DNA of 64,000 nt from JAEUJM01 sp044221555 (GCA_044221555.1 JBGAOY010000009.1:1-64000), one strand, 5' to 3'. Shown: positions 1 to 8,534, counted from the first letter of the stretch. Program-made: numbers and translations. The notes: generated from the letters alone by a model not told the origin.

Positions 1-192
1 CTGCGCTCCAACCGCACCAGCTTCGTGATCGCCCACCGGCTCTCCACGATCCGCGACGCCGACATCATCCTGGTCATGGAGCACGGCCGCATCGTCGAGC
101 AGGGCAACCACGAGGAGCTGCTCGCCGCCGGCGGCGCCTATCACGACCTCTACCAGGCCCAGTTCGCGGCCGCGGCGGCCGAAGTCGCCTGA
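1..192 (+). CDS. ABC exporter ATP-binding protein, C-terminal fragment
   Basis: The window opens inside this gene; only the last 63 codons are present, ending in TGA at 190-192. The visible part holds the H-loop motif of ABC ATPases (FVIAHRLSTIRDAD) followed by the D/VMEHGRIVEQGNHEELL segment typical of the end of a nucleotide-binding domain. The wording of this motif is that of type I exporters with a fused membrane domain and ATPase (MsbA/LmrA type), which hydrolyse ATP to move lipids or drugs out of the cell. The substrate cannot be told from this fragment. A short alanine-rich tail follows the domain. Confidence 0.9.
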   Translation: MRSNRTSFVIAHRLSTIRDADIILVMEHGRIVEQGNHEELLAAGGAYHDLYQAQFAAAAAEVA

Positions 193-200
193 GCCGACCG

Positions 201-226
201 CCGACCACCGACCACCGACCACCGAC
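201..226. repeat. 7-bp tandem repeat downstream of ABC exporter
   Basis: Three copies of CCGACCA in a row (201-207, 208-214, 215-221) and a partial fourth lie just after the exporter stop codon. The strand is C-rich and G-poor, as in the longer stretches at 55.5 and 57.8 kb. It could be slippage-generated, or serve as a Rho loading region. No protein is encoded here. Confidence 0.6.
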
Positions 227-351
227 GACGCGCACCGCCCGGTCCGGCGGCCTCGCGGGATACTCCCCCGGGTATGGACCTTCGGCCCTACCCGTCACGG
301 CAGTCGCGGACGACGATGCCCTCATCGGCCACACGACCCGGAGGTCACGCG

Positions 352-576
352 ATGAGGATGAACATGGGAACCGCCGATCGATTGGTGCGGGCCCTCCTGG
401 TGGCACCGGCCCTGCTGGTGGTCGCGGCGATGGTCGGCTTCGCCACGGCGCTGGGGATCGTCGCCACCATCCTGGCCGTGGTCATGCTCGGCACCGCCGC
501 CGTCGGCTCGTGCCCGCTGTATCTGCCGTTCCACGTGGACACCCGCCACTCACGCACCGGTGACGTGACGCCGTGA
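352..576 (+). CDS. Small two-helix membrane protein (DUF2892/YgaP-like)
   Basis: A 74-residue protein, reading MRMNMGTADRLVRALL at its start, with two close hydrophobic helices at about residues 13-33 and 36-52 and a short polar tail. Short proteins that begin with a NMG..DR.IR motif followed by two helices match the DUF2892 (YgaP-like transmembrane) family, of unknown role, often near rhodanese or redox genes. The ATG at 352 is preferred over the in-frame ATG at 274 because GGAGG lies at 340-344. Its stop overlaps the start of the next gene (GTGA), so the two are translationally coupled. Family assignment is by motif only. Confidence 0.7.
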   Translation: MRMNMGTADRLVRALLVAPALLVVAAMVGFATALGIVATILAVVMLGTAAVGSCPLYLPFHVDTRHSRTGDVTP

Positions 577-977
577 CCGACACGGCCGCGGCCACGACCG
601 ACCCACCGGCTGCCGCCTCCCAAGGCGCCGGCCACTACCACCAGGTCGCGGCGGACCTGCGGGCGCCCACCCGCGACCTGCGCCATGCCATCCCCGACAC
701 CTGGGCGGGCTTCGCCCGGTTGCACCAGTCGGCCATGGCCGACGGCGCGCTGCCCACCAAGGTGAAGGAGCTGATGGCCCTCGTCGTCGGCGTGGTGAAG
801 CACTGCGACGGCTGCGTCGCCTACCACTCGCGGGCGGCGGCGGCCGCCGGCGCCACCGAGGACGAGGTGGTGGAGGCGCTCGGCGTGGCCCTCCTCATGG
901 AGGGCGGCCCGGCCAGCGTGTGGGCACCCCGGGCGCTCGAGGCCTTCCGCGAGTTCGCCGGCCCCCCGCCCGAGTGA
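573..977 (+). CDS. AhpD/carboxymuconolactone decarboxylase-family protein
   Basis: A 134-residue protein with GTG start overlapping the stop of the preceding gene by 4 nt. It carries the family core KELMALVVGVVKHCDGCVAY, with the CxxC pair and downstream histidine (CDGCVAYH) that form the redox site in AhpD-type alkylhydroperoxidase partners. The remainder (ATEDEVVEALGVALLMEGG) matches the second helix of the CMD fold. Peroxidase-partner activity is likely because both cysteines are present; a decarboxylase role is unlikely. The coupling to a YgaP-like membrane protein suggests a small thiol/redox operon, which is inference. Confidence 0.85.
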   Translation: MTDTAAATTDPPAAASQGAGHYHQVAADLRAPTRDLRHAIPDTWAGFARLHQSAMADGALPTKVKELMALVVGVVKHCDGCVAYHSRAAAAAGATEDEVVEALGVALLMEGGPASVWAPRALEAFREFAGPPPE

Positions 978-988
978 CGGCGCAGTCC

Positions 989-1010
989 TCGGCGGTCGAG
1001 TCCCCGCCGA
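989..1010. terminator. Hairpin between convergent genes
   Basis: TCGGCGG (989-995) and CCGCCGA (1004-1010) form a 7-bp stem with an 8-nt loop, between the AhpD-like gene ending at 977 and the convergent kinase-like gene ending at 1043. There is no T tract, as is common for terminators in high-GC actinobacteria. It could serve both strands. Confidence 0.45.
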
Positions 1011-1042
1011 TCCGATCTGGTTGCCGGCGCGCTGGGCCGGGC

Positions 1043-2407
1043 TCAGTCGTGGAAGCGGGTGCGGCGACCAAGCAGCACGCCCCAGACCTGGCGCAGGCCC
1101 TCCCGCCACCCCAGCGAGCGGGCCGCCGGCGAGTAGCCGATGGCGTGCTTCGGCAGGCGGACCCGCACCGGCGTCGGTCGGATGGAGAACCGCAGCGGCG
1201 AGTCCATCACCTTGGTCTCACCGTCGAGGCCCACCTCGATCTCGGCGTCCGAGGTGACCTCGAAGGTGGGCGTGGACCACGAGTTGAAGCCCTCGAACCG
1301 CTCGGGATGCCCGGTGGCCAGCGCGGCCAGGAACGCGGCCGCGCCGCCGGGCTTGTCGAGCACCAGCGACACGACACCCAGCTCGTGGGTGTCGAGGCGG
1401 GGCCGGCTGGTCTGGGTAGTGACCGTGGAGCCGTAGGGGTTGTTCGAGATCTGGATCACGTGGGCGCCCCGATGCTCGACGCCGTCGGGCCCGGTGAAGC
1501 GCAGGTCGAAGGGCTGCGACTCGGGCCCGAGCACCTCGGGCAGGGTGGACAGGGTGGTGTCGACCTTGGCGTCGCGGTACTCGGGCGAGCGGACCACGGC
1601 CGCGTACAGCCCGAGCGACACGTTGTTGACGAACACGTGCCCGTTCACGTCGGCGAGGTCCATCTCGCGCTCGACCGCCTCGCCGTAGGCGTCGAGGGCG
1701 CCGACCACGTTGTCCCGGTCCAGGCCGAGGTCGAGCGCCAGGTGGTTCCGGGTGCCCGCGGGCACCACCACCATGGGCAGGCCCAGTTCGGCGGCGACGG
1801 TGCCGACCATCGCCTGGGAGCCGTCACCGCCGGCCATGCCGAGCACGTCGACGCCGCTGCGGGCCTTCTCGCGGACGGTGGCCAGCCAGTCCATCCCCGC
1901 CTCGAGCACCACCGGCTCGATCCCCCGCAGGCGGCACTCGTCGACCAGGTGGTTGCTCTCGGCCTTGCCGCCACCCGACTTCAGGTTCATGAACAGCACG
2001 CCCCGTGCCGCCGCCGGCACGGGGGTGCCCGGCGTCTCGGCCTGTGACAGCGAGGACATGGTGGTGCCGAGCGCGTAGCGGCCGAGGGCGACCGCGCCTG
2101 CCGCGGCCAGGATGCGGGCCACGAGCGACAGGATCACCGGCCCGTCGGCGTTCACCAGACTGGCCAGCAGGGCCGCCACCATGGCCACGGCGATCACCGC
2201 GGCGGCGACTCGGCGGGACCCGGACCGGGTGAGCGCCACCCAGGCGGCGCCGACCAGCAGCACCAGCAGCACCAGCTCGATCAACACCCGGAGCGGGTCG
2301 GCGACCACCCTCACCAGCGTGATCATCACGACCGCCGCGAGCAGGGCAAGCGAGGCACCGGCGGCCAGCCGCAGGCGCAACGCCGGGCGAGAGTTCGGCT
2401 GACTCAT
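1043..2407 (-). CDS. Diacylglycerol kinase-family lipid kinase with N-terminal membrane helices
   Basis: A 454-residue protein. The first ~125 residues contain about four hydrophobic helices; the rest is a DAGK catalytic domain with FMNLKSGGGKAE at its start, the nucleotide-binding MAGGDGSQAMVG, and VVPAGTRNHLALDLG. Family members phosphorylate diacylglycerol or related lipids using ATP at the membrane. The substrate is not predictable; in actinobacteria similar proteins also make phosphatidylinositol-type or undecaprenol-type products. I chose ATG at 2407, which has AGGAG 8-9 nt upstream, over an upstream in-frame start at 2449. An N-terminal membrane bundle fused to DAGK is less usual than the soluble DgkB/YegS form. 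Confidence 0.85.
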   Translation of the reverse strand: MSQPNSRPALRLRLAAGASLALLAAVVMITLVRVVADPLRVLIELVLLVLLVGAAWVALTRSGSRRVAAAVIAVAMVAALLASLVNADGPVILSLVARILAAAGAVALGRYALGTTMSSLSQAETPGTPVPAAARGVLFMNLKSGGGKAESNHLVDECRLRGIEPVVLEAGMDWLATVREKARSGVDVLGMAGGDGSQAMVGTVAAELGLPMVVVPAGTRNHLALDLGLDRDNVVGALDAYGEAVEREMDLADVNGHVFVNNVSLGLYAAVVRSPEYRDAKVDTTLSTLPEVLGPESQPFDLRFTGPDGVEHRGAHVIQISNNPYGSTVTTQTSRPRLDTHELGVVSLVLDKPGGAAAFLAALATGHPERFEGFNSWSTPTFEVTSDAEIEVGLDGETKVMDSPLRFSIRPTPVRVRLPKHAIGYSPAARSLGWREGLRQVWGVLLGRRTRFHD

Positions 2408-2542
2408 CACGGTCTCCTGGTGGGGGCGGCAGGGCTCCCGGTCGTACACACGGGGTTACCTCCCATACTGCCAGCCACCGATCGGTGCCCGAGCACCCGT
2501 GCCTCCATGTCCGATCAGCCCCTCGTCCCGGCCGGGCCGTCG

Positions 2543-3436
2543 TCAGTACCGCTCGGGGATGAACCGCAGCGGAAGGTCGTGCTCGCGGGGGTCGGCCGGG
2601 GTGTCCCGGTCGGGCAGCGTCACCGTGCCGTGATCCAGCGGCTCGTAGGGAACCCGGTCGAGCAGGTGCGAGATGATGTTCAGCCGCGCCCGCTTCTTGT
2701 CGTCCGAGTGGGCCAGGTACCACGGCGCCCAGGCCGTGTCGCTCGCGGCCAGCATGTCGTCGCGGGCCTGGGAGTACTCGTTCCACCGCGTGTACGACAG
2801 CAGGTCCAGGTCGGACAGCTTCCAGATCTTGCGCGGGTCGTCGATGCGGCTCTGCAGGCGCAGGGTCTGCTCCTCGGGGCTGACCTCGAGCCAGTACTTG
2901 AGCACCAGGATCCCCGAGTCGACCATGGCCTTCTCCACCGCGGGCACCATGTCGAGGAACCGGGCGGTCTCCTCCGGCGTGCAGAAGCCCATCACCCGCT
3001 CGACGCCGGCCCGGTTGTACCAACTGCGGTCGAAGATGACGACCTCGCCGGCGGCGGGGAAGTGCGGCAGGTACCGCTGGACGTACATCTGGGTCTTCTC
3101 GCGCTCGGTGGGCGCCGGCAGGGCCACCACCCGGAACACCCGGGGGCTCACCCGCTCGGTGATGGCCTTGATGGTGCCGCCCTTGCCCGCGGTGTCACGG
3201 CCCTCGAAGGCGATGCAGATCTTGGCGCCGGTGGCCTTCACCCACTCCTGCAGGGCCACCAACTCGCCGTGCAGCACCTTCAGCTCCCGCCGGTACTGCT
3301 TGTTCGTCATCTTCGCCCGCGGCCCCGGCTCGGGCACCACGTCCCCCGTCTTCGCCTGCTTCGAGTGCTTTGCCTGCTTGGCGTGCTTTGCCTGCTTGGC
3401 GTGCTTCTCACCCTTGTGGTGGTGCTTCTTGGTCAT
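2543..3436 (-). CDS. ppk2: Polyphosphate kinase 2 (PPK2 family)
   Basis: A 297-residue protein matching PPK2, which transfers phosphate between inorganic polyphosphate and nucleotides. Walker A is GRDTAGKGG (about residues 79-87) and Walker B is VIFDRSWYNR; the lid region RSRI and the WK.S..D motif (IWKLSDLD) follow. The N-terminus (about residues 4-30) is a lysine/histidine repeat of KHAKQAK units that precedes the catalytic core and is probably disordered; polyP is an anion, so binding there is plausible inference. The ATG at 3436 overlaps the stop of the CYTH gene by 4 nt, so both are one operon. PPK2 subclass (ADP or AMP acceptor) cannot be decided by eye. Confidence 0.92.
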   Translation of the reverse strand: MTKKHHHKGEKHAKQAKHAKQAKHSKQAKTGDVVPEPGPRAKMTNKQYRRELKVLHGELVALQEWVKATGAKICIAFEGRDTAGKGGTIKAITERVSPRVFRVVALPAPTEREKTQMYVQRYLPHFPAAGEVVIFDRSWYNRAGVERVMGFCTPEETARFLDMVPAVEKAMVDSGILVLKYWLEVSPEEQTLRLQSRIDDPRKIWKLSDLDLLSYTRWNEYSQARDDMLAASDTAWAPWYLAHSDDKKRARLNIISHLLDRVPYEPLDHGTVTLPDRDTPADPREHDLPLRFIPERY

Positions 3437-3945
3437 GTCTGAGGCCCTCCGTCGGCCGGCGTCCCCCACGTCGAGAAGGGGTGGTGGGCCAGGTGCTCGT
3501 TGTAGTAGCGGTCGTCGTCGGTGACCTCGGCGCCGCACCAGGGCGGCAGCGCCACCTCGTCCTGCTCGCCGGCCAACTCCACCTCGGCCAGCACCAGGCC
3601 CTCGTTGGCGCCCTGGAAGACGTCGACGGTCCACTCCTTGCCGTCCGGGCCCGTCGCCGGGTACCGGGTCTTCGCGACGACGTGGCCGTCGCAGGCGTCC
3701 AACAGCAGTTCGGCCACGTCGCGATCGATCGCGCACTCCGCCTCGCGCCGGGTCATGCCGCTCCGTGGGCCCTTGACCGTGACCGTGTAGTGGCCACGGT
3801 CCGCCACGAGCCGCACGCGCACGCTGAGGCCGGCGCGGTTGTCGAGGTAGCCCTGGGCCATGCCGGCACCCGATCCGGTGGCGGCAACGGCCACACCCTT
3901 GTCCGCCACCAGGAACTTGCGCTCGTGCTCGTAGCCGTCAGCCAT
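3433..3945 (-). CDS. CYTH-domain phosphatase (triphosphate-processing)
   Basis: A 170-residue protein with the signature EHERKFLV at residues 5-12 (the ExExK motif of CYTH enzymes), arginines and lysines on alternating strands (VRVRLV, TVTVKGPR, EAECAI) and a late acidic pair (VLAEVEL). CYTH proteins form a tunnel that binds triphosphate groups with metal ions: inorganic tripolyphosphatases, thiamine triphosphatases or class IV adenylate cyclases. Placement directly upstream of PPK2 with an ATGA overlap favours inorganic triphosphate or polyphosphate as substrate. There is no CHAD domain. The start at ATG 3945 gives the motif a normal distance from the N-terminus; the extra upstream reading frame has no family similarity. 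Confidence 0.85.
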   Translation of the reverse strand: MADGYEHERKFLVADKGVAVAATGSGAGMAQGYLDNRAGLSVRVRLVADRGHYTVTVKGPRSGMTRREAECAIDRDVAELLLDACDGHVVAKTRYPATGPDGKEWTVDVFQGANEGLVLAEVELAGEQDEVALPPWCGAEVTDDDRYYNEHLAHHPFSTWGTPADGGPQT

Positions 3946-4090
3946 CACCGCCAGGCTAGGGCCATGCCGAACCCCCACGGACGCCGCTGAGTGCCCACCG
4001 ACACACACCGGGCGTGCCGGCGCCCACGGTCGCCGGCCGCGGGGCACCGGAAGATGGCAGCAACCCAACCACTACCCAGGAGTCACCACC

Positions 4091-4537
4091 ATGAACGTCA
4101 AGAGGTTCGCCATCGGGCTGTTGCCCCTCACCGCCGCGATCGTGATCGCGCTGTCCACCCATGCCGCCAACTCGGCGGAAGGGCCGACCACCACGTTGCC
4201 GGCCACGGTCACGACGGTCACCGCGCCGCCTGCTGATCACACCGAGGGCTCGGGCCTGCTACCCGCCGGCGTGGAGATGACCACCGGCGAGCAAGCCTGC
4301 GTCGACGAGGCGACCGACTTCGCCGGGGCGATCGAGTGCCTCGGCCTGCCGACGATCCTGGCGAACGAGGCGGACTACCTGGCTCGCGAGACCGCGGCCA
4401 CGCCTGAGCAGATCGCGTGTGTCACCGACCGGCTTGGCGCCAGGTCGCTCGACGAGGTGCACGCCATCATCCTCGCCGAAGGCGACCAGCCGGGTGTCGG
4501 CGAGGCGGCCTACGTCCCCTGCGGGTTGCCCGACTGA
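4091..4537 (+). CDS. Small secreted protein of unknown function
   Basis: I do not recognise this 148-residue protein. It starts with a clear signal peptide (MNVKRFAIGLLPLTAAIVIALS) with likely cleavage after THAANSA, then a Thr/Pro-rich linker and a small domain with four cysteines (at ACVDEA, ECLGLP, ACVDRL-like and PCGLPD positions), enough for two disulfides. AGGAG stands 6 nt before the ATG. It ends just before the terminator hairpin at 4543. It is probably exported, either free or wall-associated. Confidence 0.7.
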   Translation: MNVKRFAIGLLPLTAAIVIALSTHAANSAEGPTTTLPATVTTVTAPPADHTEGSGLLPAGVEMTTGEQACVDEATDFAGAIECLGLPTILANEADYLARETAATPEQIACVTDRLGARSLDEVHAIILAEGDQPGVGEAAYVPCGLPD

Positions 4538-4542
4538 CAGCG

Positions 4543-4574
4543 GGGCCCGGTGGCCACACCCGGTCACCGGGCCC
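4543..4574. terminator. Bidirectional terminator hairpin
   Basis: GGGCCCGGTG (4543-4552) pairs perfectly with CACCGGGCCC (4565-4574) across a 12-nt loop. It lies exactly between two convergent genes and overlaps the stop codon of the CRP-family gene. No T tract is present. Confidence 0.75.
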
Positions 4575-5214
4575 GCCCGGCCAGCGCATCCAGGTCCTGG
4601 ATCTCGATGCGCCCTCGGGCGACCCGTAACACGCCGGCCTGCTCGAGGGCGCCCACGACCCGGTTCGCGGTGGGCCGGGTGGTCCCGGCCATGTGCGCCA
4701 GTTCCTCCTGGGTGAGCGGCACGACCACCCGGCCGGCCGACGCACCGAACACCTCGGCCAGATCCAGCAATCGGAGCACCACCCGCGTCTGGGCCGGCAG
4801 GTACAGGGCCTCCACGAGGGCGCCGGACAACCGGCGCACCTCGGCGATCATCGCCTGCATCAGGACCTGGTCGACGCCGGCGCTCTGGCCGCGGAGGTCG
4901 GCGATCGCCGCGGCCGACAGCGCCAGCGTCTCCGCCCGGTCCACCGCGATCACGGTGGCCACCCGCGGCGCAGGGGACAACACCGCCAGTTCACCGAACC
5001 AGCCACCCGGACCATGGACGCGCACCGTCGCCACCTCGCCGAGCGGTGTCGTGATGCGCACGGAGAAGTGCCCCTTGTCGACCAGGTGCACGGTGTCGCC
5101 CGGGTCACCCTCGTGGAAGACAACCTCGCCGCGCCCGAAGCGGCGGCGGCGCGCCACGCCGAGGATCCGGCGCCGTTCCGCATCGTCCAACGACTCGAGG
5201 AGCGGCCAGGTCAC
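4564..5214 (-). CDS. CRP/FNR-family transcriptional regulator
   Basis: A 216-residue two-domain regulator. Residues ~1-115 are a cyclic-nucleotide-binding beta-roll (GEVVFHEGDPGDTVHLVDKG, then GPGGWFGELAVL with the phosphate-binding-cassette-like GELA), followed by a dimer helix and a winged helix-turn-helix near the end (TQEELAHMAGTTRPTANRVV). It lacks the cysteine cluster of FNR, so an iron-sulfur oxygen sensor is unlikely. It is probably a cAMP-type or ligand-free CRP regulator; its target is not evident. It is divergent from the NHL-repeat gene at 5342, which may be one. Confidence 0.88.
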   Translation of the reverse strand: MTWPLLESLDDAERRRILGVARRRRFGRGEVVFHEGDPGDTVHLVDKGHFSVRITTPLGEVATVRVHGPGGWFGELAVLSPAPRVATVIAVDRAETLALSAAAIADLRGQSAGVDQVLMQAMIAEVRRLSGALVEALYLPAQTRVVLRLLDLAEVFGASAGRVVVPLTQEELAHMAGTTRPTANRVVGALEQAGVLRVARGRIEIQDLDALAGRAR

Positions 5215-5341
5215 GGTCGCCCCGGCGTGTCGATGCGCGCATCCTACGCGTCGACCGGCGGGCCCCCAGGCCGTGGACTACGGTCATTGGCGGCGCGGTG
5301 GGACGCGCGACCTGACCGATTCACTGGCGCGAGGTGGGGAC

Positions 5342-6724
5342 ATGAGGCCGAGGGCGAAGATGCGACGTGGAGTCGTTCGGGCGGTGGCGGTCGGCGCCGT
5401 GTTGACCACGGGCCTGCTGGCCGCGGCAGTGGCGCCGGCGGCGGCCGACAACCCCCCGGTGTTCCTCGCCAAGTGGGGAACCCTCGGCACGGGCACGACG
5501 CAGTTCGACACCCCGTCGGCGCTCGCCATCGGCCCGGACGGTGCCATCTACACCATCGACTCGGTGAACAGCCGGGTCCAGAAGTTCACCGCCAACGGCA
5601 CGTTCGTGCGCCAGTGGGGCCGGGCCGGCACGGGGCGGGCCCAGTTCACGACCCCCGAGGGGATCGCGGTCGCCTCGGACGGCACCGTCTACGTGAGCGA
5701 CAAGGGCGACCGCATCCAGTCCTTCACCTCGGACGGCGCGTTCATACGCCGCTTCGGCCAGACCGGCAGTGCCCTCGGACGGCTGTCCGACCCGGCGGGC
5801 CTCGCCGTGGACGAGAACGACAGCCTCTACGTGGCCGACCGCGGCAACAACCGTGTCCAGAAGTTCCGGGCCAACGGCCAGTTCCTGAACGCCTTCGGGG
5901 TCGCGGGCGGCGCCAACGGCCAGTTCAACGCCCCCTCCGCGGTGGCCGTCGACTCGGAGGACCACGTCCTGGTCGCCGACACGGGGAACCACCGGGTGCA
6001 GGTGTTCTCGCTGTTCGGCTCGTTCGTCACCGCGTTCGGCAGCCAGGGGGCGGGCAACGGCCAGTTCCAGAGCCCGCGCGGGCTGTCCGTCGACAGCACC
6101 AACCACGTCTTCGTGGCCGACAGCGGGAACGACCGCGTGCAGGAGCTGACGAACAGCGGAGCGTTCGTGTCGACATGGGGCAGCACCGGCTCGGGCAAGG
6201 GCCGGTTCCACAACCCGACGGCCACCGCGGTCGACCGCCAGGACGACGTCTACGTCACCGACGCCGGCAACCACCGCGTCCAGGAGTTCGGGCCCGTCCC
6301 CCAACCCGACGGCAGCATCCGGTTGGGCACGACCGGCGACTTCGCGGGCGACGGGATCTACAACCCCTCCGGCCGCGGCCAGACCGCGAGCGCGACGGCG
6401 CCTCGAAGGGCGACGCTCACCTTCGACGTGTCCGTCGGCAACGACGGCCCCTTCCCCGACCACCTGCGCCTGCGGGGCGCGGCGTCGACCCGTTCGTACA
6501 CCGTTCGCTACGCGATCGGCGGCACCAACATCACCACCGCGGTGGCAGCGGGCACGTTCACCACCGGTCTCCTCGTGCCGAGCGAGAGCGTGACGGTGCG
6601 GATCACGGTCACCGTGGGTTCAGCGGCACCGGCCGGATCGAGCCTGAGCGCCACCCTGAAGGCGACGTCGGAGCTCGACCCCACCCGCCTCGACGTGGTC
6701 CGCTTCGTCACCGCCCGATCCTGA
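5342..6724 (+). CDS. Secreted NHL-repeat beta-propeller protein
   Basis: A 460-residue exported protein. A signal peptide (MRPRAKMRRGVVRAVAVG... ending near APAAADN) is followed by six NHL repeats of about 47 residues, each with the pattern P.G.AV...G..YV.D..N.RVQ.F, forming a six-bladed propeller. The C-terminal ~135 residues form a beta-sandwich-like region of alternating strands that I cannot name. Secreted NHL proteins bind proteins, glycans or metals at the surface; no catalytic residues are evident. A GAGGTGGGGA ribosome site supports ATG 5342; a much longer in-frame opening upstream runs antisense to the CRP gene and is spurious. Confidence 0.87.
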   Translation: MRPRAKMRRGVVRAVAVGAVLTTGLLAAAVAPAAADNPPVFLAKWGTLGTGTTQFDTPSALAIGPDGAIYTIDSVNSRVQKFTANGTFVRQWGRAGTGRAQFTTPEGIAVASDGTVYVSDKGDRIQSFTSDGAFIRRFGQTGSALGRLSDPAGLAVDENDSLYVADRGNNRVQKFRANGQFLNAFGVAGGANGQFNAPSAVAVDSEDHVLVADTGNHRVQVFSLFGSFVTAFGSQGAGNGQFQSPRGLSVDSTNHVFVADSGNDRVQELTNSGAFVSTWGSTGSGKGRFHNPTATAVDRQDDVYVTDAGNHRVQEFGPVPQPDGSIRLGTTGDFAGDGIYNPSGRGQTASATAPRRATLTFDVSVGNDGPFPDHLRLRGAASTRSYTVRYAIGGTNITTAVAAGTFTTGLLVPSESVTVRITVTVGSAAPAGSSLSATLKATSELDPTRLDVVRFVTARS

Positions 6725-6787
6725 CCAGCCACCGCTCCCACACCGCACCGCGATGACCCGGTCGACGGGGTGCTCTACGGTCCGGCC

Positions 6788-6967
6788 ATGAACGACGCCG
6801 GCACACCTGGGGATGGCGACGACGACCGACGCCGCATCGAGCGTCTGGAGCAGGCGGTCGACCTGCTGGCCGATGCACTGCTCGAGGCACTGCACTCGGG
6901 CCGACCCCAGAGCGAGGACGCCCGCACCGCGGTGCACCGCGCCCGCCAACTCGTGCGGCAGGGGTGA
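6788..6967 (+). CDS. Short hypothetical acidic/helical protein
   Basis: A 59-residue reading frame (MNDAGTPGDGDDDRRRIERLEQ) whose second half is a single amphipathic helix with heptad leucines (LEQAVDLLADALLEALH), ending RQLVRQG. It sits between two secreted-protein genes on the same strand. There is no recognisable family. It might be a small cytoplasmic coiled-coil; that it is real is suggested only by its composition and position. Confidence 0.45.
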   Translation: MNDAGTPGDGDDDRRRIERLEQAVDLLADALLEALHSGRPQSEDARTAVHRARQLVRQG

Positions 6968-7028
6968 TGCGACCGGTCGGGTCTTTCGGCTCTGGCGCTG
7001 ACAGACGTCGGGCGAGCAGGATCGCCAA

Positions 7029-8519
7029 GTGAGGGTTCGTTGCCGCGCCGCCGCCATCATCACCGTCTGCGGCAGCCTGCTGGCGCCGACCACGGCCTGG
7101 GCGCAGGGCGGGCCCACTCCGACCGACACGTCCTCGACGGTGCCGGCCGCGTCCGCCACCACCACCGCTCCGCCCCCGACGGCGACACCACTGCCGCCGG
7201 CTGCGGCGACCAACGGTGGCTCACCCCCGGTCGACACCACGACCACCACCGTGCCCCCCGACTCCACGCCCCCGACCATCGGGTTGCACGTCACCCACCC
7301 GCACTTCAGCCCCAACGGCGACCGGGTCAGGGACAAGACCTTCGTGCAGCTGACCGCGGTGGAGCCGGTGGACGTGGTGCTGGTGTTCCGCAACGCCAGC
7401 GGCACCGCTCGCAAGACCGAGCACTACTCGTTCGGCCCCGGTGACCTCGTCGCGTCCTGGGGCGGGCGCATCGAGCGCAACGGGGTGTGGGGTCGGGCCC
7501 GCGACGGCGACTACATCATGAAGGTCACCGCCACCGACGAGGCCGGCAACGCCACCCGCAAGACGCGCTCGGTCACCGTGGACACCACCACGCCCACCTT
7601 CGGGTGGACCTCGATCACCCCGGACCCGTGGGGAGCCACCGGGGCCGCGTCGTTCAACTTCGTCAGCCACGACGCCTCACCACCGCTGACCGTGCAGGGC
7701 TCGGCCTGGAACCGCACCGGCCTGCTCGACGTCAGCACGGCCGTGAGCCGGCCCCAGGGTGCGGTCGCCCTGGCCTGGCGGCCGAACTACAGCGACGGGT
7801 CCGTCTTCCTGCCCGGGAACTACTTCGCCGCCGTCCAGGTGACCGACGACGCGGGCAACACCCTCCCCAGCAGCCCCTTCCGGGGGTTCCGGGTGGAGCG
7901 CCCCGTGGTCTCGACCGTGGTGCGACGGGTCGACGGGGCCGGCAACCGGGTGGCGGTCACCTTCGACGACTGCAACGACGGCGCAGCCTGGACGTCGATC
8001 CTGTCCACGCTCGACCGCTACGGGGTGAGCGGCACGTTCTTCTGCCCCGGCGATCAGGTGCGCGCCCATCCCGGCGAGGCACAGGCCACCGCGTCGGCCG
8101 GCATGAGCATCGGCAGCCACAGCAACGGCCACGCCCAGCTCACCCACCTGTCGTACGCCGACATCGTCACCCGGCTCCGGACCGACCAGGCCGCTTGGTG
8201 GTCGATCGCGCGGGTGACCCCCTCGCCCTACTTCCGGCCGCCCTACGGCTCCTACGACTCCACGGTGCTGGCCGCCGCCGGCAACACCGGTTTCCGTTAC
8301 ACGGTCATCTGGGACGTCGACCCCAACGACTGGACCGACCCGGGCTCCGCGGCGATCGCCTCACGGGTGCTGGGCGCGGTGCGGCCCGGCTCGATCGTGC
8401 TCCTCCACGTGAAAGGACAGACCGCCGTCGCCCTCCCCGCGATCCTCAGCGGGCTCCGCGCCCGCGGCCTTCAGCAGTCGAGCCTGGCCGAGCTGTTCCA
8501 CGCCGCCGGTTGGCACTGA
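7029..8519 (+). CDS. Secreted polysaccharide deacetylase (CE4/NodB domain)
   Basis: A 496-residue exported enzyme. It has a signal peptide to about residue 25 (ending TAWAQ), a Thr/Pro-rich linker (25-80), two Ig-like/FlgD-like domains (about 83-190 and 190-290), then a NodB domain. The metal-binding set is intact: VTFDDC (Asp313, Asp314), SHSNGH (His364, His368), RPPYGSYD and DPNDW, with LLHVK as the late histidine motif. CE4 enzymes remove N- or O-acetyl groups from peptidoglycan or other glycans outside the membrane. The usual Gly after the aspartates is Cys315, an oddity shared by some actinobacterial forms. GTG 7029 gives the full signal peptide. Confidence 0.9.
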   Translation: MRVRCRAAAIITVCGSLLAPTTAWAQGGPTPTDTSSTVPAASATTTAPPPTATPLPPAAATNGGSPPVDTTTTTVPPDSTPPTIGLHVTHPHFSPNGDRVRDKTFVQLTAVEPVDVVLVFRNASGTARKTEHYSFGPGDLVASWGGRIERNGVWGRARDGDYIMKVTATDEAGNATRKTRSVTVDTTTPTFGWTSITPDPWGATGAASFNFVSHDASPPLTVQGSAWNRTGLLDVSTAVSRPQGAVALAWRPNYSDGSVFLPGNYFAAVQVTDDAGNTLPSSPFRGFRVERPVVSTVVRRVDGAGNRVAVTFDDCNDGAAWTSILSTLDRYGVSGTFFCPGDQVRAHPGEAQATASAGMSIGSHSNGHAQLTHLSYADIVTRLRTDQAAWWSIARVTPSPYFRPPYGSYDSTVLAAAGNTGFRYTVIWDVDPNDWTDPGSAAIASRVLGAVRPGSIVLLHVKGQTAVALPAILSGLRARGLQQSSLAELFHAAGWH

Positions 8520-8534
8520 CCGGGGCCGGCGGGC

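Noticed and set aside
3350..3412. Tandem repeat as an intergenic element
   Set aside because: It is the coding part for the KHAKQAK repeats of the PPK2 N-terminus, so it is described with that gene.
4550..5341. Long forward frame running into the NHL gene
   Set aside because: It is antisense to the CRP-family gene and shows no domain; the NHL protein starts at 5342 with a signal peptide and ribosome site.
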